Origin: an uncultured Clostridia bacterium | Lineage (GTDB): Bacteria > Bacillota > Peptococcia > Peptococcales > Peptococcaceae | Assembly: GCA_944391625.1 (NCBI GenBank) | Contig: CALXUG010000005.1 | Span: 54,199-118,198 of the forward strand | Length of the DNA stretch: 64,000 bases | Direction of reading: 5' to 3' | Shown: positions 45,286 to 52,735 of the stretch, piece by piece | Numbering within the stretch: position 1 is the stretch's first letter | How the letters are laid out: each line of letters opens with the position of its first letter | Program-made: the position numbers and the translations under genes | Notes under the pieces: generated by a model | What the model was told of the DNA's origin: nothing | What the model saw: the letters and a program-made list of their open reading frames with translations, nothing else | The model's database searches: none

Positions 45286-45377
45286 TAGAAAAAGCCCTGT
45301 GCGCATTGGTACTGCTTATTCCGCATCCCCCTTTTGTGGAAAGTTCGAAATATACTTTTGCTGCAGGGTTTTTTCTA
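45286..45377 (+). ncRNA. Unidentified structured RNA candidate
   Basis: TAGAAAAAGCCCTG (45286-45299) pairs with CAGGGTTTTTTCTA (45364-45377) in a 14-bp closing stem with one G-U. Inside, after an open bubble, TTCCGCA pairs with TGTGGAA (45319-45325 with 45335-45341). A TATAAT lies about 36 bases upstream. The shape is closing stem, bubble and apical hairpin. I could not match it to a known riboswitch, 6S or SRP RNA. The downstream T-rich strand could also end transcription. Confidence 0.45.
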
Positions 45378-45801
45378 TGCAAGTATGCCAGAGAAACATG
45401 TGTAATGATTGTGATAATGGTACAATTAAAAAGACACAAGTGGACATTTGTGTGTCATATATAGCTGTGCATACAATATTATTGAAAAATAAATTGTATT
45501 ATGATGAAGAATAGATTGCAAAATGAAAATGAAGAAACTAGAAAATACTGGAATGTATGCATAATACAAATTATGAAAAACTGCCATTTAAAGCGTTCTG
45601 CACCATGATAGTCGGAGATAGATTTATTTGAGGATTTTTTCACAAAAAGAAAGGGAACAATATCTGCCCGGCAGGGTATTTTATAAATTAATTTAACTTA
45701 TGGAAAAAGGGGTTGCAATTTGGAAAAGTGTTTAGTATTATGTCTACATACAAAAGAACAATGTCTGTTACACAAAGACATTATAAGGGGGAAACGGAAT
45801 T

Positions 45802-47193
45802 ATGTTAGACGTAATTGAAAAGGTGAATGGTGTCTTAAACGGCTTTGTCTGGGGACCGGTTATGTTGCTGTTACTGGTTGGTACAGGTATTCTGCTGACA
45901 GTACGTGCTGGATTTCCACAGTTGACAAAATTGGGCATCATCATGAAGAACACAATCGGGAGCTTGTTTGGTCCTGATGCACACAAAAAGGATGAAGCAG
46001 GGATTTCACCGTATCAGGCTGTAGCAACAGCGCTGGCTTCCACTGTAGGTACTGGTAATATTACCGGGGTAGCTACTGCGATTGTAGCAGGGGGTCCCGG
46101 TGCAGTATTCTGGATGTGGGTGAGTGCATTATTTGGTACAATGACCAAATTTGCCGAAGTAACCTTAGCTGTAAAATTCCGTCAGAAAAATGAACGGGGT
46201 GAATGGGTCGGCGGTCCGATGTATTACATGGAAAACGGTTTGAATGCCAAATGGTTGGGTGTGATCTTTGCCTGCCTGGCAACACTGGCTTCCTTCGGGA
46301 TTGGGAACATGACCCAGTCCAACTCCATTGCAACTGCTTTGAATGAAACACTGCATATTCCTACTTTTGCAACCGGTTTGGCTATCATGGTTATCGTAGC
46401 AGTGGTAATTTTAGGCGGTATCAAACGTATTGCACAGGTTACAGAAAAACTGGTTCCTGTAATGGGTGTTATTTATGTAGTATTGGGAATTGTCACAATT
46501 GGTTTAAATTTGGATAAATTACCTGGCGCATTTGCAATCATTTTCCAGGGTGCTTTCGCTCCGCAGTCTGTATTTGGTGGTGTTATGGGTTATACCATTA
46601 TGAATGCTATCCGGTTTGGTTTTGCCCGCGGCGTATTCTCCAATGAAGCCGGTTTAGGGAGTGCTCCAATTGCCCATGCTGCTGCTAATACTGACAATCC
46701 TGTAAAACAGGGTTGCTGGGGTGCATTTGAAGTTATCTTTGATACCTTTATTATTTGTACAATCACCGCTTTGGTTGTTGTAATGTCCGGTATGTATACA
46801 CAAGAAGGTTTGGATGGTGCAGCATTGTCTATCGCAGCCTTTACAAATTCTGTAGGTGTATTTGGTACAGTTGGTGTTACAGTTGGTACTGTTCTGTTTG
46901 CGTTATCTACCTTATTAGGCTGGTCCTATTATGGTGAAAAAGCCATTGAGTATCTGTTCAAAACCAAATCTTATGTAGGTTCTGTTAAATTAGGTTATAG
47001 AATCGTATTTATCGTGATGAGTTTTGTTGGTTCTGTTGGCGGCTTGCAGTTAATCTGGAGCATTGCTGATACATTAAACGGTATGATGGCAATTCCAAAC
47101 TTGATTGCTCTGGTTGCTCTGAGCGGTACTGTAACGAAGATGGTAAAAGATTACTTTAAAGAAGTAAAAATGCAGAAACAAGCTTTAAAATAA
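45802..47193 (+). CDS. Sodium:alanine/glycine symporter, AGCS family
   Basis: The 463-residue protein has about 11 membrane helices and AGCS signatures: GxGILLTVRAGFPQ near residue 27, ALASTVGTGNITGVATAI near 76, GGPMYYMENGL near 139, and FSNEAGLGSAPIAHAAA near 280. Family members import alanine or glycine with sodium, and some act as exporters. The start has AAGGGGG. The gene stands alone behind a 775-base non-coding leader containing several hairpins, and a terminator follows. Confidence 0.95.
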   Translation: MLDVIEKVNGVLNGFVWGPVMLLLLVGTGILLTVRAGFPQLTKLGIIMKNTIGSLFGPDAHKKDEAGISPYQAVATALASTVGTGNITGVATAIVAGGPGAVFWMWVSALFGTMTKFAEVTLAVKFRQKNERGEWVGGPMYYMENGLNAKWLGVIFACLATLASFGIGNMTQSNSIATALNETLHIPTFATGLAIMVIVAVVILGGIKRIAQVTEKLVPVMGVIYVVLGIVTIGLNLDKLPGAFAIIFQGAFAPQSVFGGVMGYTIMNAIRFGFARGVFSNEAGLGSAPIAHAAANTDNPVKQGCWGAFEVIFDTFIICTITALVVVMSGMYTQEGLDGAALSIAAFTNSVGVFGTVGVTVGTVLFALSTLLGWSYYGEKAIEYLFKTKSYVGSVKLGYRIVFIVMSFVGSVGGLQLIWSIADTLNGMMAIPNLIALVALSGTVTKMVKDYFKEVKMQKQALK

Positions 47194-47225
47194 GTCAAAA
47201 AATTTAATTGATAATAATGACGATG

Positions 47226-47253
47226 AAGGGGAGAACCATTTGGCTCTCCCCTT
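47226..47253 (+). terminator. Terminator after the AGCS gene
   Basis: AAGGGGAGAACC pairs with GGCTCTCCCCTT (one mismatch) around a four-base loop and is followed by T residues. Confidence 0.88.
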
Positions 47254-47344
47254 TCTGCTATTTATTTCCTTCAAGAAAAAACATTAACAGTATAAAAAAA
47301 ATATGTTACAATATAACAGATTATATTTTTAGGGGATAGACATT

Positions 47345-47752
47345 ATGTTAGAATTTACAATGGAAGGGAATCCGGCTGAATTGCCCGGATTGACCCTGGC
47401 ATATATTGGTGATGCAGTTTATGAGTTGTACGTGCGGCAGCAGCTGTTAAAAAAGAGTGTGAAGGCGCATACCTTGCATCAATTAGCGGTAAAGCGGGTA
47501 AATAATAATACACAGGCATCTTTACTGCTGAAATTGGAACCGGAGTTAACCGAATTAGAAAAAAGTATTGCGCGGCGAGGAAGAAATGCAAAAGGCATTG
47601 TGCCAAAAAATGCTGATGTGCAAACCTATCGCAAGAGTACAGGGTTGGAAGCGCTGGTTGGATATCTTTATTTAATGCAGGACCGGGAACGCCTGGATTG
47701 GGTGCTGGGACAGATTGAGGAGGTTGTGAATGGTGCAGATTACAAATTATGA
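47345..47752 (+). CDS. mrnC: Mini-ribonuclease III
   Basis: The 135-residue protein consists of a lone RNase III catalytic domain with LTLAYIGDAVYELYVR (metal-binding Asp and Glu) and STGLEALVGYLYL (second metal site), and lacks the dsRNA-binding domain. MrnC matures the ends of 23S rRNA. It overlaps thyX by 23 bases and leads the conserved mrnC-thyX-rlmB-rae1-sigH block of clostridia and relatives. In those genomes cysS often precedes it, but not here. Confidence 0.94.
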   Translation: MLEFTMEGNPAELPGLTLAYIGDAVYELYVRQQLLKKSVKAHTLHQLAVKRVNNNTQASLLLKLEPELTELEKSIARRGRNAKGIVPKNADVQTYRKSTGLEALVGYLYLMQDRERLDWVLGQIEEVVNGADYKL

Positions 47753-49052
47753 GGGTACAGAGCTTGTGCGTGTGGCATTGTTTTTAGAAACGCACCCTGC
47801 GGCAAGCCGGGCTACAGTAGAAGAACTATTAAAAACATGTAATGTATCTTTTGTGTTGGAAGGCATTAACCGTTGGCAAAGCACAATGATTTGTGAGCTG
47901 AAAAATTCTTATGTACAGCAGAGCCAGCGTTATGTGACCTTGGATGCAGATGGTTATGTACTGCCTCAATTAAAAGAGGAGGATGGACAAAAAGCCCAGG
48001 AACTGATAGGACGAGCTTTTGAATTATATCAACGGATGTCAGTGCTGAAAGAATCCTTCAAAGGAAGACCGAAAAAAGAACATTATCTTTATGGAATTCC
48101 GGTGGAAGATGCCCGCTATATTCTGCCTTTGGCGGTAAAAACCAATCTGTCAGTTGCAACAACGGGAGATAAACTTTTAGACTGGTTTCATATGATGCAG
48201 CGGCCATTAGATAAAGTCATGTTTGCAGATATTCAGGAAGCGCTTTTGCAGGTTTTGCCGAAAACACTGGGGCAGTGGCTTGTAGAGCAGACATATACAT
48301 ACGAAGAAACCGGATTGGTGAATCAATATTATCAAGATGATTTGGATCGCATTTCAGCAAAAGATCCGGTTGTTTTATTGCATACATTTGCCAATCCGGA
48401 GTTAAAGGTTGGGCTGGGCGCTCTGACCAGCACCAAAAGGCAGCCGCCCTCTCAGGTGCTGCAGGATTGGGGGGATGATGCGGCTGAAAAAGCAAAGGGT
48501 GTTACGCAGCGTGTCTTAGGGTATGGACACACCAGCATTGCGGAGCAATGCCGCACCACCTTTGGTATGATGTTCAGCCTGGTAAGCTACCATCAGCAGG
48601 TGCGGCATCGTCTGCCCAGCACCTTTAGAGAACCTTGGTTAAATATCTTATTGGAGCCGGAGCGTCCGCCTGTGATTCCGCAGTCTGTTATTGACGGTGG
48701 TTTTGAGCAGGAATATCGGCGGTTGGTGCAGGATATGCAGCGGTTTCAGCAGCGAATTGCCGGTCATTATACCGGCGGTATATGGCGGTATTTTTTATTA
48801 AATTGTCAGCAGGTAAAAATTATTACCAGTACCAACGCTCGTATGGATTGCGGCATGCTGCAGGAAAGAATTTGCTGTAATGCCCAATGGGAAATTAATC
48901 AGATTGCTGTGGCTAAATTAGAAAAATTGAGAACGTTGTCGGATATTTTATATCAATATGCGGTTCCGTCCTGTGTGTATGGAGCATGTAAAGAAGGAAA
49001 AATGACTTGCGGCCGTGCAGAAGAAATGCGAGAAAAATACAGATTAAAATAA
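47730..49052 (+). CDS. Tandem ThyX-like flavin-dependent thymidylate synthase-family protein
   Basis: The 440-residue protein is twice the normal ThyX length and reads as two fused ThyX domains. In the first half FVLEGINRWQSTMICELKNS followed by YVQQSQRYV keeps the end of the signature (S65-Q-R-Y) but has ELK in place of RHR; ARYILPLAVKTNL follows. In the second half LVSYHQQVRHRLPS keeps RHR (292-294) but has lost SxRY (STFREPW), and QERICCNAQWEI gives the C-terminal segment. ThyX makes dTMP with FAD and methylene-tetrahydrofolate. Whether the split protein is an active pseudo-dimer is unknown. It overlaps mrnC and precedes rlmB. Confidence 0.82.
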   Translation: MVQITNYEGTELVRVALFLETHPAASRATVEELLKTCNVSFVLEGINRWQSTMICELKNSYVQQSQRYVTLDADGYVLPQLKEEDGQKAQELIGRAFELYQRMSVLKESFKGRPKKEHYLYGIPVEDARYILPLAVKTNLSVATTGDKLLDWFHMMQRPLDKVMFADIQEALLQVLPKTLGQWLVEQTYTYEETGLVNQYYQDDLDRISAKDPVVLLHTFANPELKVGLGALTSTKRQPPSQVLQDWGDDAAEKAKGVTQRVLGYGHTSIAEQCRTTFGMMFSLVSYHQQVRHRLPSTFREPWLNILLEPERPPVIPQSVIDGGFEQEYRRLVQDMQRFQQRIAGHYTGGIWRYFLLNCQQVKIITSTNARMDCGMLQERICCNAQWEINQIAVAKLEKLRTLSDILYQYAVPSCVYGACKEGKMTCGRAEEMREKYRLK

Positions 49053-49091
49053 ATTGTGTGAAAAGCGGTTTTGCAGAAAGAGGTGTATGAT

Positions 49092-49826
49092 ATGGGAGAT
49101 ATATTTGGAAGAAACCCTGTTTTGGAGGCGCTGAAGAGCAAAAGAACCATTAATAAAATTTGGTTGGCAAAGGGTGAGCAGAAAGGTTCGGTTCATGAAA
49201 TTTTAGCCCTGGCGAAAGAACAGAAGATTACAGTGCAGTCGGTGGAACGCAGTAAATTGGATAAAATGTTTCCTCACGAAAATCATCAGGGAGTAGCAGC
49301 GTCTGTTGCTTCGGCCGATTATGTGGATTGGCAGGATATTGTTCATGCAGCTAAGGCCAAAGGTGAAGATCCCTTGCTGGTTATTTTGGATGAATTGGAA
49401 GATCCGCACAATCTGGGTGCTATTCTGCGCAGTGTAGATGCTGTCGGCGCTCATGGTGTTATCATTCCAAAGCGGCGGGCTGTTCCATTGACTGATGGTG
49501 TGGCCAAGGCATCTGCCGGTGCAATTGAGCATGTTCCGGTGGCGCGGGTTGGCAATATTGTGCAGGTGATAGGCGAATTAAAAAAACAGGGAATCTGGGT
49601 TGCAGGCGCCAGTATGCATGGGCAATATATGCATAAACAGGATTTAACCGGACCGTTGGCCATTGTGATTGGCAGTGAAGGAAAAGGGCTGGGAAAACTG
49701 GTCAGTGAAAGCTGCGATTATATTGTGTCCATTCCCATGGAAGGAAAAATTAATTCTCTGAATGCATCTGTGGCAGCAGGTGTATTGCTGTATGAAGCCT
49801 ATCGGCAGCGAAAAGCGGGAAATTAA
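49092..49826 (+). CDS. rlmB: 23S rRNA (guanosine-2'-O-)-methyltransferase RlmB
   Basis: The SPOUT-class enzyme has about 244 residues, with an N-terminal L30e-like substrate domain (GRNPVLEALKSKRTINKIW). The TrmH-type knot motifs follow: motif 1 LDELEDPHNLGAILRSVDAVG, motif 2 IVIGSEGKGLGKLV and motif 3 IPMEGKINSLNASVAAGVLLYE. It 2'-O-methylates G2251 of 23S rRNA. A TTG at 49071 is in frame, but AGAGGTG precedes the ATG at 49092. The rae1-like gene follows after two bases. Confidence 0.94.
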   Translation: MGDIFGRNPVLEALKSKRTINKIWLAKGEQKGSVHEILALAKEQKITVQSVERSKLDKMFPHENHQGVAASVASADYVDWQDIVHAAKAKGEDPLLVILDELEDPHNLGAILRSVDAVGAHGVIIPKRRAVPLTDGVAKASAGAIEHVPVARVGNIVQVIGELKKQGIWVAGASMHGQYMHKQDLTGPLAIVIGSEGKGLGKLVSESCDYIVSIPMEGKINSLNASVAAGVLLYEAYRQRKAGN

Positions 49827-49828
49827 TC

Positions 49829-50338
49829 ATGAAAGAATATCTGATTGTAGATGGATATAATATCATTGGTGCGTGGCCGGAATTGCAAGATCTGAAAGAA
49901 ACCAATCTGGAACACGCCAGAGCGCGGTTGATTGAAATTTTAGCCGTACATGCAGCGTTGACAAAACGACAGGTCATTTTGGTTTTTGACGCTTATCAAG
50001 TAAAGAAGAACAATGGTTCTCAGGAAATGATACAAGGGATAGAAGTCATTTACACAAAAGAAAATGTAACTGCTGATATGGCCATAGAACGGCTGACAGC
50101 GCAGATTCCCAAACATCAGAAGGTATTTGTCGCCACATCAGATCGATTGCAGCAGGAAACGATCTGGGGAAAAGGAGCATTCCGTATTTCTGCCATGGAA
50201 TTAAAACGCGAGGTGGAAATGACAGAAAAAGAACATAAACCGCATTACACGCCAAAACCATATGTGTCTAATCGCTTAGAGGATAGAATTGATCCGGAAA
50301 TTCGCAAAAAACTGGAAAAACTATCCAAAAACACATAA
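49829..50338 (+). CDS. rae1: NYN-domain ribonuclease Rae1/YacP
   Basis: The 169-residue PIN-like NYN protein has IVDGYNIIGAW at the N-terminus and acidic active-site residues in LVFDAYQ, TADMAIERL and VATSDRLQQ. In Bacillus, Rae1 binds the ribosomal A site and cuts mRNA during translation. It lies two bases after rlmB and 64 before sigH, the conserved position. The C-terminal tail is basic and helical. Confidence 0.92.
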   Translation: MKEYLIVDGYNIIGAWPELQDLKETNLEHARARLIEILAVHAALTKRQVILVFDAYQVKKNNGSQEMIQGIEVIYTKENVTADMAIERLTAQIPKHQKVFVATSDRLQQETIWGKGAFRISAMELKREVEMTEKEHKPHYTPKPYVSNRLEDRIDPEIRKKLEKLSKNT

Positions 50339-50402
50339 AGTGCATTGACAGAAGCCGATAAGTGTACTATAATCATGGTAAAAACTGGAAAGGGGCGGAG
50401 CG

Positions 50403-51059
50403 ATGGAACAGACAGCATATCAAATGGAACAAATAGCACTGGAACATTTGACCGATGAGGAAATTGTAGGTTTGGCTAAAAATGGGAATGTAGATGGTTT
50501 AGAATATTTGATCAACAAATATAAAAATTTTGTGCGGGCAAAAGCTAGAACCTATTTTCTAATCGGCGCAGATAGAGAAGACATTATTCAGGAGGGGATG
50601 ATCGGCCTGTATAAAGCAATTCGCGATTATCGCGGGGACAGGCAGGCATCTTTTCGTGCTTTTGCAGAAATTTGTGTGACACGGCAGATTATTACCGCTA
50701 TAAAAACAGCAACAAGGCAAAAACATATTCCATTAAATTCTTACGTTTCATTAAATAAACCAGTTTTTGATGAAGATTCCGAACGCACTTTGGCAGAAGT
50801 CGTGCCAACAACGGGAAAGTCTGGAAACCCGGAAGATTTATTTATTAACCAGGAAAACCTGATGGATATAGAAAGCACCATGCACCGTATTCTAAGTCCT
50901 TTGGAACAGCAGGTGGTCAATCTGTATCTGGAAGGAAAATCTTATGTAGAAATTGCTCAGGATCTGAACCGTCATGTAAAGTCGGTGGACAATGCTTTGC
51001 AGCGTGTAAAAAGAAAATTAGAGCAGTATTTAGAAAAAAGAGAAGAAAGCGGAAAATAA
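50403..51059 (+). CDS. sigH: RNA polymerase sigma-H factor
   Basis: The 218-residue sigma-70-family protein has region 2 (about 18-90: LINKYKNFVRAKARTYFLIGADREDIIQEGMIGLYKAI) and region 4 (LSPLEQQVVNLYLEGKSYVEIAQDLNRHVKSVDNALQRVKRK). This arrangement, without region 3, fits SigH, the transition-state and early sporulation sigma factor. In non-sporulating relatives it directs competence or stationary-phase genes. The genomic position after rae1 is the classic one. A tRNA array follows. Confidence 0.94.
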   Translation: MEQTAYQMEQIALEHLTDEEIVGLAKNGNVDGLEYLINKYKNFVRAKARTYFLIGADREDIIQEGMIGLYKAIRDYRGDRQASFRAFAEICVTRQIITAIKTATRQKHIPLNSYVSLNKPVFDEDSERTLAEVVPTTGKSGNPEDLFINQENLMDIESTMHRILSPLEQQVVNLYLEGKSYVEIAQDLNRHVKSVDNALQRVKRKLEQYLEKREESGK

Positions 51060-51082
51060 TTTAAAAAAATTGAAAAAAACAG

Positions 51083-51111
51083 TTGACAATTATGTGGGTT
51101 GTATATATAAT
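51083..51111 (+). promoter_or_regulatory. Promoter of the tRNA array
   Basis: A perfect TTGACA and a perfect TATAAT are separated by 17 bases, 22 bases before tRNA-Tyr. It is the strongest consensus promoter in the window. Confidence 0.93.
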
Positions 51112-51133
51112 AACATGTGTTGGCAACAAATCT

Positions 51134-51215
51134 GGAGGGGTTCCCGAGCGGCCAAAGGGGACGGACTGTAAATCCGTTGGCTCCGCCTTCGAAGGTTCGA
51201 ATCCTTCTCCCTCCA
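51134..51215 (+). tRNA. tRNA-Tyr (anticodon GUA)
   Basis: The acceptor GGAGGGG pairs with TCCCTCC. The anticodon stem ACGGA/TCCGT encloses CTGTAAA (anticodon GTA). A long variable arm (class II) and GGTTCGAATCC follow. CCA is not encoded. Confidence 0.97.
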
Positions 51216-51225
51216 CTTTTTCCGT

Positions 51226-51301
51226 CGCGGGATGGAGCAGTTGGTAGCTCGTCGGGCTCATAACCCGAAGGCCGGAGGTTCGAGTCCTTCTCCCGCAACC
51301 A
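51226..51301 (+). tRNA. Initiator tRNA-fMet (anticodon CAU)
   Basis: The acceptor CGCGGGA and TCCCGCA leave the C1-A72 mismatch typical of initiators, and the anticodon stem TCGGG/CCCGA carries three G-C pairs next to the loop CTCATAA. CCA is encoded. Confidence 0.96.
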
Positions 51302-51304
51302 TGT

Positions 51305-51377
51305 GCTTGTATAGCTCAGTCGGTAGAGCGTTACCTTGGTAAGGTAAAGGTCACCAGTTCGATTCTGGTTACAAGCT
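51305..51377 (+). tRNA. tRNA-Thr (anticodon GGU)
   Basis: The acceptor GCTTGTA pairs with TACAAGC, and the anticodon stem TTACC/GGTAA encloses TTGGTAA with anticodon GGT. CCA is not encoded. It starts three bases after tRNA-fMet. Confidence 0.95.
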
Positions 51378-51390
51378 TTGAACTTCATAT

Positions 51391-51464
51391 GGCGGCATAG
51401 CTCAGCTGGCTAGAGCATACGGTTCATACCCGTAGTGTCCGGGGTTCAAGTCCCTGTGCCGCCA
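51391..51464 (+). tRNA. Elongator tRNA-Met (anticodon CAU)
   Basis: The acceptor GGCGGCA pairs fully with TGCCGCC, and the anticodon stem TACGG/CCGTA encloses TTCATAC with anticodon CAT. The fully paired acceptor and stem sequence mark it as elongator rather than initiator. CCA is not encoded. Its last two bases begin the 42-bp direct repeat. Confidence 0.94.
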
Positions 51465-51504
51465 CTAATTTAAAGCAATCATCCAATTGGGTGGTTGCTT
51501 TTTT
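51463..51504 (+). repeat. 42-bp direct repeat, left copy (contains the tRNA array terminator)
   Basis: This segment runs from the last two bases of tRNA-Met through the hairpin AAAGCAATCATCC/GGGTGGTTGCTTT and its T-run, and is repeated without change at 52402-52443. It works as the terminator of the tRNA array. Confidence 0.93.
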
Positions 51505-51534
51505 ATTTCCTCTAAGCTGCGGTTATCATACAAA

Positions 51535-51562
51535 AATCCCTGGCTGTATCAGACAGGGATTT
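51535..51562 (-). terminator. Terminator of the toxin-antitoxin operon (minus strand)
   Basis: On the minus strand AAATCCCTG pairs with CAGGGATTT around a ten-base loop and is followed by T residues, just after the toxin stop. Confidence 0.85.
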
Positions 51563-51572
51563 CAAATTTATT

Positions 51573-51902
51573 TTAAAGATTGTGATTTTCTATGCGTCTG
51601 GCGGCAAGTTCGTAGACTTCATCGTCTTCTCTGGCTCCAATAATGATAATTAACATTTGATCCTCTTGACGAACCAGTTTATAAACGATGCGAAGACCGG
51701 CACCGCGAAGTTTGATTTTGTAAAAGCCTGTTAAATTATTACCACCTTTGTTGCCAAGAGGTTTTCCGTATCCGCCTTCTTCCGAAGAAAGTGGATTGGT
51801 GGAAATCTTATCAATTGCTTTGCGAACAAGTAATCGCTGATTTCCGGCAAGGTCACGTAAATCTTTTACAGCTTCTGGTAGGTAGTCAATTTTCCATGTC
51901 AT
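51573..51902 (-). CDS. RelE/ParE-superfamily toxin
   Basis: The 109-residue basic protein has the RelE/ParE layout: an N-terminal strand (WKIDYLPEAVKDLRDL), NPLSSEEGGYGKPLGN, then LTGFYKIKLRGAGLRIVYKLVRQ with the conserved Arg and Tyr, and a final strand before the C-terminal helix. Members either cut mRNA on the ribosome or inhibit gyrase. It overlaps the antitoxin gene by four bases and is transcribed after it. Confidence 0.9.
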   Translation of the reverse strand: MTWKIDYLPEAVKDLRDLAGNQRLLVRKAIDKISTNPLSSEEGGYGKPLGNKGGNNLTGFYKIKLRGAGLRIVYKLVRQEDQMLIIIIGAREDDEVYELAARRIENHNL

Positions 51903-52222
51903 TCAAATTCCACCTCGTCAGCGTTTGCAATATCCTCTGCAGAAAAACCAAATTCATGATCTACTGCTTCCTGAGAGATTAGAGTGGATGTATCGAAATT
52001 AGATATCCGTTCTGTAGCCATTGCAAGAAGCCGGGCATCATTTACTTCGTTCATTAGTTTTACATATTCTTCTGGAGAAAGCAGAACACATTCAGCAGTA
52101 TTATTTTTCATAACTACTTTAGCGCCACTTTTCTTTACCTCTTCAAAAATTTTACCAGCTAAACCGCGGTTAAAAAGAGAAATGGAAATTGTATTTTGAA
52201 TTGCGCTCATAACAGAAGTCAT
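51899..52222 (-). CDS. Phd/YefM-type antitoxin
   Basis: The protein of about 107 residues has an N-terminal DNA-binding part (ISISLFNRGLAGKIFEEVKKSG) and the characteristic ECVLLSPEEYVKLMNE segment. Its acidic C-terminal tail should wrap the toxin. GGAGGTG lies before the ATG at 52222, so the GTG three codons upstream is less likely. The antitoxin should repress the operon with or without the toxin. The pair sits between two exact 42-bp repeats. Confidence 0.88.
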   Translation of the reverse strand: MTSVMSAIQNTISISLFNRGLAGKIFEEVKKSGAKVVMKNNTAECVLLSPEEYVKLMNEVNDARLLAMATERISNFDTSTLISQEAVDHEFGFSAEDIANADEVEFE

Positions 52223-52401
52223 AAGAGCCACCTCCTTATAAGTTTAGTATATGCAATTTTATATAATCAGTCAATAAATACTGCTAAAAATACTGATGAA
52301 TATATAAATAAAAATATCAAGAAAAATTAGAATAAGGGAGAAGTAATATATTTAAACGATGGAAAGCTGAAATAAACGCAGCATCTATTATAAAACTGAA
52401 A

Positions 52402-52443
52402 CACTAATTTAAAGCAATCATCCAATTGGGTGGTTGCTTTTTT
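52402..52443 (+). repeat. 42-bp direct repeat, right copy
   Basis: This exact copy of 51463-51504, including the terminator hairpin and T-run, has no tRNA before it. The two copies enclose the toxin-antitoxin operon (939-base period). The 52444-52735 stretch that follows is AT-rich and holds only the palindrome at 52649-52658. Confidence 0.95.
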
Positions 52444-52648
52444 CTCTGCCCTTTTTTCATGATGGATATGATGTAGCAGATAGTAGAATACTTTGGTTAG
52501 GTTGATAGGAAAAGCAAGTTTACAGTGCATTGCATAGTAACTTTTGGTTGATAGCAACTCTATGAATAAACTGATTCTATGCAATGTATTAGTATATAGT
52601 ATAAAATCTAACTATAGAACAGAACAGTTCTGGTATTTCTAGCAGTGA

Positions 52649-52658
52649 TTGGCGCCAA
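52649..52658. promoter_or_regulatory. TTGGCGCCAA palindrome upstream of the SLC13-type gene
   Basis: A perfect 10-bp palindrome lies 78 bases before the transporter start, in otherwise AT-rich sequence. It could be an operator for the nearby LysR regulator. No second copy was found in cassette B. Confidence 0.3.
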
Positions 52659-52735
52659 ATCTATTGCTAATTGGCATAATAACAAACTATTTAAAAAGTA
52701 TCCAATTAAAGTTTTATGAAAAGGGGTGTCTTTTC

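Noticed and set aside
45286..45377. 6S RNA or 4.5S SRP RNA
   Set aside because: The closing stem and bubble resemble them only in shape. The length is too short for 6S and the conserved SRP loop bases are absent.
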